A stretch of 64,000 nt of DNA from Limnohabitans sp. WS1. GTDB taxonomy: Bacteria > Pseudomonadota > Gammaproteobacteria > Burkholderiales > Burkholderiaceae_C. A program made the translations under genes and the position numbers. This document shows, one piece after another, positions 57,515-64,000 of this stretch (its first letter is position 1; each line of letters begins with the position of its first letter). Below the pieces are notes generated by a model. It was not told the origin of the DNA and ran no database searches. It saw nothing but the letters and a program-made list of their open reading frames with translations. The DNA is taken from assembly GCF_003063265.1 (NCBI RefSeq), contig NZ_NERU01000008.1, positions 1-64,000 of the forward strand, given 5' to 3'.

Positions 57515-59119
57515 TCAGTCGTCAGGGAAGGCGGCCAGCAAACTGCGGGTGTAATTGTGCGCAGCTTGGTTCAACACCTTGTCGGCAAGCCCCATTTCAA
57601 CAATGTGCCCCGCTTTGAGCACCATGACCCAATGGGCCATGGCCCGTAGAACATCGATGTCATGGGTAATCATTAAATAAGCGATTCTGCGGTTTTTTTG
57701 CAATGTCTGAAGTAAGCTCAAAATTTGCTTTTGTACCGTGACATCCAAGGCACTTGTGGGCTCATCCAAAACAAGCAAGTCTGGCTCCACCACCAATGCA
57801 CGCGCCAATGCGATGCGTTGCCGCTGCCCTCCAGAAAACGCATGAGGATATCGGTTCAGCAAGTCTGGAAAATCGGCCGTCATCAGACCCACTTCAGACA
57901 AAGCAGACACGACTTGCGCCTCAATCTCCGGCTCAGACAGGTGCGGCCGATGCAGTCGCAAGCCTTCCGAGACAATTTCACCCACGGTCATTCTTGGCGA
58001 CAGACTGCCAAATGGATCTTGAAAAACAACCTGAACCTTTTGACGCAAAGCTTTGTCACGCCCAGGACTGCCCTGCCAGGAGTTGCCCTCAAATGTCAGC
58101 TCACCTCCGTAAGGCATCAGACCCAAAACCGCCATAGCCAGGCTGGACTTGCCTGAGCCCGACTCGCCCATCACACCCAATGTCGTGCCTGGCAGGATGC
58201 TGAAATCTGCGCCGTGCAAGGCCGTGAAATGTTGTTTCTTGAACCAACCGCGAATGCCAGGTGTGGCCATGGGGTACTGAACTCGCAGTCCTTTTGCCAG
58301 CAACAATGGCGAGGGGGATGGGATTGGGGCCTCTGCCAATCCATCGCGACTGGGGCGGCTGTCGAGCAGTTTTTGGGTGTAAGGATGTTGAGGGTTTGAA
58401 AACACCTCCATCAAACTCCCCTGCTCCACAAGCACGCCTTTTTCCATCACCGCCACCCGGTCGGCGAAGTGGCGCACCAAGGCGAGATCATGGGTGATCA
58501 GCAGCACGGCCATGCCGGTTTTTTGCTGCAAATCGGCCAAAAGCTGCAACATTTGCAGGCGCAAACTGGCGTCCAGCGCGGTGGTGGGTTCGTCGGCCAG
58601 CAGCAGCTTGGGCTCGGACGCGAGAGCCATGGCCATCATGGCGCGTTGGCGTTGGCCACCCGACAACTGGTGCGGGTAAGCCTCAAAACGGCGCTCCGGG
58701 TCGTCGATTCCGGTTTCTGACAACAAATGCACGGCCCGCGTATCGGCATCGCGCCGATGCAAGAGCTTTTTGAGCTGCAGCACTTCCGAGATTTGCGACC
58801 CTACCGTCATCAGGGGATTGAGCGCCGTCATGGGCTCCTGAAAAATCATGGCAATGTCATCACCTCGGATGCGTTGCATCTCGGCAGGCGTTTGCTTTAG
58901 CAAGTCCTGACCTTGCCACAGCACCTGGCCCGACAGCTCAGCTGATTCCAACAAACGCAGCACCGACAGCGCGGTGACCGATTTGCCCGATCCCGACTCG
59001 CCCACCAAAGCCACCCGCTCGCCGGGCTGGATGCTCAGGTTCACGCCATGCACCACCGCCTGCCCGCCAAAGGCGATTTGCAGGTCTTTGAGTTCCAGCA
59101 AAGCTTGGGGCGCGTTCAT
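57515..59119 (-). CDS. yejF: Peptide ABC transporter, tandem ATP-binding protein (YejF-like)
   Basis: This 534-residue protein has two complete ATPase domains. The first has Walker A VGESGSGKS near residue 40, signature LSGGQRQRAM, and Walker B LLLADEPTTALD. The second has Walker A MGESGSGKSSLAM near residue 310, signature FSGGQRQRIAL and Walker B LLVLDEPTSALD. It powers YejBE-type import of oligopeptides or microcin-like compounds. It overlaps the yejE start by 4 bp at 59116-59119. The leftmost end of the yej operon lies before a terminator. Confidence 0.94.
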   Translation of the reverse strand: MNAPQALLELKDLQIAFGGQAVVHGVNLSIQPGERVALVGESGSGKSVTALSVLRLLESAELSGQVLWQGQDLLKQTPAEMQRIRGDDIAMIFQEPMTALNPLMTVGSQISEVLQLKKLLHRRDADTRAVHLLSETGIDDPERRFEAYPHQLSGGQRQRAMMAMALASEPKLLLADEPTTALDASLRLQMLQLLADLQQKTGMAVLLITHDLALVRHFADRVAVMEKGVLVEQGSLMEVFSNPQHPYTQKLLDSRPSRDGLAEAPIPSPSPLLLAKGLRVQYPMATPGIRGWFKKQHFTALHGADFSILPGTTLGVMGESGSGKSSLAMAVLGLMPYGGELTFEGNSWQGSPGRDKALRQKVQVVFQDPFGSLSPRMTVGEIVSEGLRLHRPHLSEPEIEAQVVSALSEVGLMTADFPDLLNRYPHAFSGGQRQRIALARALVVEPDLLVLDEPTSALDVTVQKQILSLLQTLQKNRRIAYLMITHDIDVLRAMAHWVMVLKAGHIVEMGLADKVLNQAAHNYTRSLLAAFPDD

Positions 59120-60171
59120 GCGTCCACCTTTCGCGGATCAAGTGCGTCGCGCAAGGCGTCACCCATGAAGGTCAAGAGCAGCAAGGTCACCACCAGCACC
59201 ACAAAAGTGGACATCGATATCCACCAGGCGTCGATGTTGTTTTTGCCTTGGGCCAGCAACTCGCCCAACGAGGGTGTGCCTGGCGGCACGCCCAGGCCCA
59301 AAAAGTCCAACGAGGTCAGGGCCAAAATGGCGCCGCTCATGCGAAACGGCAAGAAGGTCACCACCGGGGTCATGCTGTTGGGCAGCACATGCCGCCACAT
59401 GATCTGCCAATGGCCCAGGCCCAGCGCCCGTGCCGATTTGACATAGTCGAGCTGCCGATTGCGCAAAAACTCGGCCCGCACATAGTCGGACAAGCCCATC
59501 CAACCAAACAGGCCCAGCAGCAAGAGCAGCAAGCCCACACTGGGCTCGAACACGGCCGAAAAGATGATGAGCAAATAAAGCTCAGGCATGGCGCTCCAGA
59601 CTTCGATGAAGCGCTGAAACACCAGGTCGGTTTTGCCGACAAAAAAGCCCTGCACCGCGCCGGTCAACACTCCCAGCACCACGCCAAACAAGGTGAGCGC
59701 CAAAGCAAACAGCACCGACACCCGAAAGCCATAAAGCAAACGTGCCAAGACATCACGACCCCGGTCATCGGTGCCCAGCCAGTTGCGGGCCGTGGGCGGG
59801 GCCGGGTTGGGCAAAGGCGCGAAATAGTCGAGCGTGCTGTGGTGGTAGGGGTTGAAGGCCTGCAAAGCCCAGTTGTCGCCCTTGTGCAACTGCTGCTGAA
59901 TAAAGGGGTCAAGGTAGTCGGCGGGTGTCTCGAAATCCCCCCCGAACACTTTTTCAGGCAAGGTCTGCACCACCGGGAAATACCATTGCCCCTCAAAACG
60001 CACCACCAAAGGCTTGTCGTTGGACAAGAATTCGGCCCCCAAGCTAAGGACAAACAGGGTGAGAAAAATGAGCAGGCTGCCAAAGCCCAAGCGGTTGCGT
60101 CTGAAGCGCTGCCAGGCCCGGGCCGAGGGGGACATCTGCTGCGGGGGTGCGGTGGTGTTGGCTGCGGTCAT
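59116..60171 (-). CDS. yejE: Peptide ABC transporter permease (YejE-like)
   Basis: This 351-residue permease starts MTAANTTAPPQQMSPSARAW, followed by FRRNRLGFGSLLIFLTLFVLS, the first transmembrane helix. A long periplasmic loop (about 60-150) and the family motif WLGTDDRGRDVLARLLYG precede the core, and the EAA-like SARALGLGHWQIMWRHVLPN contacts the ATPase. The start at 60171 overlaps the yejB stop (60168). A longer frame from 60210 was rejected. Confidence 0.93.
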   Translation of the reverse strand: MTAANTTAPPQQMSPSARAWQRFRRNRLGFGSLLIFLTLFVLSLGAEFLSNDKPLVVRFEGQWYFPVVQTLPEKVFGGDFETPADYLDPFIQQQLHKGDNWALQAFNPYHHSTLDYFAPLPNPAPPTARNWLGTDDRGRDVLARLLYGFRVSVLFALALTLFGVVLGVLTGAVQGFFVGKTDLVFQRFIEVWSAMPELYLLIIFSAVFEPSVGLLLLLLGLFGWMGLSDYVRAEFLRNRQLDYVKSARALGLGHWQIMWRHVLPNSMTPVVTFLPFRMSGAILALTSLDFLGLGVPPGTPSLGELLAQGKNNIDAWWISMSTFVVLVVTLLLLTFMGDALRDALDPRKVDA

Positions 60172-61205
60172 TTGTCGAACTTCACGCGCGGGTCCACCCA
60201 CAGGTAACAAAGGTCACTGATCAGCTTGGTGACCAGACCGATCAGGGTGAACAGATACAAGGTGCCCAGCACCACCGGGTAGTCGCGCCGGATCACGGCC
60301 TCGTAACTGAGCAAACCCAGGCCGTCGAGCGAGAACAGGGTTTCGATGAGCAAGGAGCCCGTGAAAAAAGCGCCGATGAAGGCCGCAGGAAACCCCGTGA
60401 CCAGCGGGATCAAGGCGTTGCGCATGACATGGCGGTACAAAACGCGGTTTTCACTCAGGCCTTTGGCGCGAGCGGTCAGCACATACTGTTTTCGGATTTC
60501 TTCGAGAAATGCGTTCTTGGTCAGCATGGTGATGACGGCAAACGAACCCAGCACACTGGCTGTGACCGGCAAGGCGATGTGCCACAAATAATCCACCACT
60601 CTGGCGCCCCAGCTCAGCTGCTCCCAGTTGGACGAGGTCAGGCCGCGCAGCGGAAACCACTGCAGTTGACCGCCAAAAATCACCAGCAAGGCCACGCCCA
60701 GCACAAAACCCGGAATGGCATAACCCACCAGCACCAGCAAGCTGGTGAGCGTGTCAAAACGCGTGCCCGCCCGCACCGCCTTGGCGATCCCCAAAGGCAC
60801 CGACACCATGTAACTCAGGAAAAACGTCCACAAGCCCAGGCTGATGGACACAGGCAACTTTTCCTTGATGAGGCTCCAGACGTCTTTGGGGTAGAAAAAG
60901 CTCTTGCCCAAGTCGAACTGCGCAAACTGCTGGAGCATCATCCAAAAACGCTCGGTGGGTGGTTTGTCAAAGCCGTAAAGCGTTTTGATTTCGGCAATGC
61001 GGGCGGCGTCCACGCCCTGACGGCCGCGGTAGCCGCTGCCCGCTGCGGCTGCGCCCTCCCCGCCTGTGTCACGGCCTTGCAGCTGAGACACCATTTGCTC
61101 GACCGGGCCGCCGGGCACAAACTGGATCACCACAAAGGTCATCAACAACACCCCGAACAAGGTCGGAATCATCAGCAGCAAGCGTTTGAAAATGTAGGCC
61201 AGCAT
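60168..61205 (-). CDS. yejB: Peptide ABC transporter permease (YejB-like)
   Basis: This 345-residue permease starts MLAYIFKRLLLMIPTLFGVL. The EAA-type motif TARAKGLSENRVLYRHVMRN and the end LKLISDLCYLWVDPRVKFDK-like region (KLISDLCYLWVDPRV) mark the family. A Gly/Ala-rich stretch around residues 45-60 (GGEGAAAAGSGYRG) is an insertion in the periplasmic loop. It forms the channel with YejE. Confidence 0.93.
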   Translation of the reverse strand: MLAYIFKRLLLMIPTLFGVLLMTFVVIQFVPGGPVEQMVSQLQGRDTGGEGAAAAGSGYRGRQGVDAARIAEIKTLYGFDKPPTERFWMMLQQFAQFDLGKSFFYPKDVWSLIKEKLPVSISLGLWTFFLSYMVSVPLGIAKAVRAGTRFDTLTSLLVLVGYAIPGFVLGVALLVIFGGQLQWFPLRGLTSSNWEQLSWGARVVDYLWHIALPVTASVLGSFAVITMLTKNAFLEEIRKQYVLTARAKGLSENRVLYRHVMRNALIPLVTGFPAAFIGAFFTGSLLIETLFSLDGLGLLSYEAVIRRDYPVVLGTLYLFTLIGLVTKLISDLCYLWVDPRVKFDK

Positions 61206-61208
61206 GGG

Positions 61209-63107
61209 TCAGGGGGCCTTTTTGGCTGGTGGAGCCGCTGTGGAGGGCGATGGGCCAGGCGCGCTTGTGGCGGTGGGTGACCACCACACAGTGGTGACCA
61301 GTTTTTCAGGTTGATAAAACCGAGGCAAATCGGCCGGATGCGCAAACGCCTTGGCCCGCCAGGACACCCGGTGCACGGCGCCATACCAATGCGGCACCAC
61401 GTAATGGCCGTGGCGCAGCACCCGGTCAAGCGCTCGCAGGCTGATCACCAGCTCTGGCCTTGACGTGGCGCTGACCACCTTGTCCAGCAGCGCGTCCACG
61501 GCCGGGTCTTTGAGGCCAATCACATTGCCCGAACCCTCCGCCTCGGCCGATCGGCTGCCATAGCGCTCGAGCAACTCGGTGCCGGGGGCTTCGCTGCCCA
61601 CGGTGCGGTTGCTGATGATGTCAAAGTCGAACACGTCCATGCGTTTTTGCAGCAGCGCAAAGTCGATCACCTTGTATTGCACTTTGATGCCCAGTTTCTC
61701 GAGGTTTTTGGCAAAGGGCGTGACCACGCGGCCCATGGAGCCCGAACTGTCCAGAAACTCGATGCTGAAAGCTTGGCCTTTATCGTTGCGCAAAGCGCCA
61801 TCGCGGTAGGTCCATCCGGCGGCTTGCAGCAAATCCCGCGCTTGGCGCAAGTGGTCGCGCAGGGTGTGACCCGAAGCAGGGTCGAGCGCGGTTTGGGGCG
61901 GCTGCGGCACCTCTTGATCAAACACGGCAGCGGGCAGCTTGCCCCGCAGGGGCGTGAGCAAGGCCAGCTCGTCGGGTCCAGGTCGGCCCTTGGCCTCAAA
62001 GTCGCTGGCCACAAAATAGCCACGCACCCGGCTGTAGGCGTTGTAAAAAAGTTGGCGGTTCAGCCACTCGAAATCCATGGCCAGGGCGATGGCTTGGCGC
62101 ACGCGCACGTCCTGGAACTTGTCACGGCGCGTGTTGAACAAAAAGCCCTGAAAGTCCCCCGCATTGCCGTGCTGCAGCTCGGCCTTGATCAAATCACCGC
62201 GTTCAAAGGCGCGTCCTGTGAAGGCACGGGCCCACTCCCGCGCAATAAAAGACTGCATGTAATCGAACTCACCTGCCTTGAAGGCCTCGAGCTGAGCGGT
62301 GCTGTCTTTGTAGATCTTGTAGGTGATGCGGTCGAAATTGAATTGGCCTTTGCGCACGTTCAAGTCGCGCGCCCAATAAGCCGGATCACGCTCGTAGGTG
62401 ATGTCTTTGCCAAACTGCACACGGCCGATGCGGTAAGGGCCGGACGCAATCGGGATGTCCATCACCATTTGGTCCAAGGGTTTGTGGGTGTTGCCTTCCA
62501 GCCCCCACTTTTGGCTGAACACCGGCAAACTGCCCACGATCAAGGGCAGCTCGCTGTTGGGGCGCACAAAATCAAAGCGGATGCTGCGCTCGCCAAGAAC
62601 CGTGGCACCTTTGACCTCGCCAAAATACGTGCGGTACTGGGGCGCGGCCTGTTTGCTGGTCAGGCGCTCAAAGGAATGGCGAACATCGGCCGCCAGCACG
62701 GGGTCACCATTGTGAAAGCGGGCCAGTGGGTTAATCTGAAAGTTGACCGACATGCGGTCGCTGGCCACCGCCACGTCAGAAGCCAGCAAGCCGTAAGCCG
62801 TGGTCGGCTCGTCCATGTTGCCCACCAGCAAGGTGTCAAACATCATGCCCAGCATGGAGGGCGGGGCGCTGCCCTTCAAGGTGAAGGGGTTGTATTTGTC
62901 AAAATTGGACTGCCGGGTCGGCGGCACCAGCATGATCTCGCCGCCTTTGGGCGCAGCAGGGTTCACATACGCAAAGTGCGCAAACCCGGCCGGGTAGCGA
63001 ATGTCCCCAAATTGCGCGTAAGCGTGAGCAGCCCAAGCGTTGCCCGCCACGCCGAGCCCGAGGGCCAAGCAGCAGAGTATCCAGAAATGGGCCATGGGTC
63101 TTCGCAT
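61209..63107 (-). CDS. yejA: Peptide ABC transporter substrate-binding protein (YejA-like)
   Basis: This 632-residue SBP_bac_5-type protein has a signal peptide ([20 protein letters not shown], cleaved near AWA). The mature part shows [20 protein letters not shown], the family's early loop, and [12 protein letters not shown]. The C-terminus is unusual, ending [11 protein letters not shown] with Pro/Ala-rich sequence. It binds peptides in the periplasm for YejBEF. The start at 63107 is chosen for the signal peptide; a Met at 63095 is possible. It is divergent from fabI. Confidence 0.92.
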   Translation of the reverse strand: MRRPMAHFWILCCLALGLGVAGNAWAAHAYAQFGDIRYPAGFAHFAYVNPAAPKGGEIMLVPPTRQSNFDKYNPFTLKGSAPPSMLGMMFDTLLVGNMDEPTTAYGLLASDVAVASDRMSVNFQINPLARFHNGDPVLAADVRHSFERLTSKQAAPQYRTYFGEVKGATVLGERSIRFDFVRPNSELPLIVGSLPVFSQKWGLEGNTHKPLDQMVMDIPIASGPYRIGRVQFGKDITYERDPAYWARDLNVRKGQFNFDRITYKIYKDSTAQLEAFKAGEFDYMQSFIAREWARAFTGRAFERGDLIKAELQHGNAGDFQGFLFNTRRDKFQDVRVRQAIALAMDFEWLNRQLFYNAYSRVRGYFVASDFEAKGRPGPDELALLTPLRGKLPAAVFDQEVPQPPQTALDPASGHTLRDHLRQARDLLQAAGWTYRDGALRNDKGQAFSIEFLDSSGSMGRVVTPFAKNLEKLGIKVQYKVIDFALLQKRMDVFDFDIISNRTVGSEAPGTELLERYGSRSAEAEGSGNVIGLKDPAVDALLDKVVSATSRPELVISLRALDRVLRHGHYVVPHWYGAVHRVSWRAKAFAHPADLPRFYQPEKLVTTVWWSPTATSAPGPSPSTAAPPAKKAP

Positions 63108-63144
63108 GCGACAATTCTGCACACATTTTTCAGGAGTTGAGTGC

Positions 63145-63960
63145 ATGACCACAAAAACAGGATTTCTTTCGGGTAAAAAGTTGTTGATCACGGGCGTGTT
63201 GTCCAACCGCTCCATTGCTTATGGCATCGCCAAGGCCTGCCACGCACAAGGCGCTGAGCTCGCTTTCAGCTACGTGGGCGAGCGTTTCAAAGACCGCATC
63301 ACCGAATTTGCGGCCGATTTTGACACCAAGCTGATTTTTGATTGTGATGTGGGCAGCGACGAGCAGATTGAAAAGCTGTTCACCGACCTGTCGGCCACTT
63401 GGCCCAAATTCGACGGTTTTGTGCACGCGATTGGTTATGCACCCCGCGAAGCGATTGCCGGTGACTTTTTGGACGGTTTGTCGCGCGAAGGCTTCAAGAT
63501 CGCCCACGACATCAGCGCCTACAGCTTCCCCGCCATGGCCAAAGCGGCCCTGCCCTACCTGAACGACAAGTCGGCTGTGCTGACGCTGACGTACCTCGGG
63601 GCGATTCGCACGGTGCCCAACTACAACACCATGGGATTGGCCAAAGCCAGCCTCGAAGCATCGGTGCGTTATTTGGCAGAGTCGCTGGGCAGCCAGAACC
63701 GGGGGTTGCGGGCCAACGGCATTTCGGCCGGTCCCATCAAAACGTTGGCGGCCAGTGGCATCAAGGGTTTTGGCAAAATTTTGTCGGTGGTGGCCGAGGC
63801 CTCGCCCATTCGCCGCAATGTGACCATTGAGGACGTGGGCAATGTGGCGGCGTTCATGTTGAGCGACTTGGCCGCGGGCGTGACGGCCGAGATCACGTAT
63901 GTGGACGGTGGTTTCAGCCAGGTGGTCGGCGGCATTGCGGAGCCAGCGGCTGCGGCTTGA
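63145..63960 (+). CDS. fabI: Enoyl-[acyl-carrier-protein] reductase (NADH) FabI
   Basis: This 271-residue enzyme performs the last step of each fatty-acid elongation cycle. The N-terminus has [20 protein letters not shown], with the glycine-poor NAD motif typical of Fab[18 protein letters not shown] follows, then the active Tyr-Lys pair in [18 protein letters not shown], and [14 protein letters not shown]. It is the target of triclosan. RBS AGGAG lies about 8 nt before the ATG. An extended frame from 63040 is antisense to yejA and was rejected. Confidence 0.96.
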   Translation: MTTKTGFLSGKKLLITGVLSNRSIAYGIAKACHAQGAELAFSYVGERFKDRITEFAADFDTKLIFDCDVGSDEQIEKLFTDLSATWPKFDGFVHAIGYAPREAIAGDFLDGLSREGFKIAHDISAYSFPAMAKAALPYLNDKSAVLTLTYLGAIRTVPNYNTMGLAKASLEASVRYLAESLGSQNRGLRANGISAGPIKTLAASGIKGFGKILSVVAEASPIRRNVTIEDVGNVAAFMLSDLAAGVTAEITYVDGGFSQVVGGIAEPAAAA

Positions 63961-64000
63961 TTGGGTTGTTCGCTCCTTGGGGTACGTGCCCTCTTCAAGA

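Overview
The window is a piece of a high-GC betaproteobacterial chromosome, most likely from the Comamonadaceae (Limnohabitans/Rhodoferax-like). The assignment rests on gene order and protein style: rimP-nusA-infB-rbfA-truB-typA, guaB-guaA, divergent ratA/smpB, a yejABEF-type operon beside fabI, and a liv transporter next to a dispersed beta-oxidation set. No rRNA, tRNA, CRISPR array, prophage or intact insertion sequence was recognised. The species call is an inference.

Layout. 1-962: start of a minus-strand gene, then a tandem array of REP/BIME-type palindromic repeats (about 119-802). 963-6194: complete branched-chain amino acid type ABC transporter (livK, livH, livM, livG, livF). 6340-16196: lipid/acyl-CoA catabolism: bifunctional enoyl-CoA hydratase/3-hydroxyacyl-CoA dehydrogenase, thiolase, acyl-CoA dehydrogenase, Dabb protein, two SDR enzymes, hotdog thioesterase, MDR reductase and a GST-like protein. 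A TetR-type operator-like palindrome precedes the first of these genes. 16215-19202: small lipoprotein divergent from tex. 19278-23332: accessory patch with VapBC, a patatin-like protein, a fragment of an integron-type integrase, a VOC protein, a HAD hydrolase and a DUF1778/GNAT toxin-antitoxin pair whose operator lies inside its promoter.

23368-29413: trhO, an SGNH-like lipoprotein, a TfoX-N protein, Fe-dependent alcohol dehydrogenase, an HSL-type esterase whose stop codon lies inside a lone REP, a hotdog-GNAT fusion, then a second BIME array that is the mirror image of the first. 29506-34795: ygfZ divergent from mltG-tmk-holB-tatD and an ankyrin protein. 35039-40580 (minus strand): penicillin-acylase family protein, LD-carboxypeptidase, an in-frame TadA-haloalkane dehalogenase fusion, and a PaiB-like protein. 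40685-41316: HigBA with an operator in the promoter spacer. 41345-44498: guaA and guaB. 44596-46912: methyltransferase, rnfH, ratA, and smpB divergent.

47011-57359 is a long minus-strand translation/transcription operon (rimP, nusA, infB, rbfA, truB, typA) followed by an EamA transporter and a 3-hydroxyisobutyryl-CoA hydrolase-like gene. A strong terminator-like hairpin lies between a -10-like element and rimP and may be an attenuator. 57515-63107 is a yejABEF-like peptide transporter operon, divergent from fabI (63145-63960).

The most unusual items are the mirrored BIME arrays with a covarying lone REP, the fossil integron patch, the two toxin-antitoxin promoters with built-in operators, and the TadA-dehalogenase fusion. 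I did not find clear evidence of a wholly new multi-gene system. Start codons were moved from the longest reading frame wherever a ribosome binding site or family N-terminus pointed to a later start.
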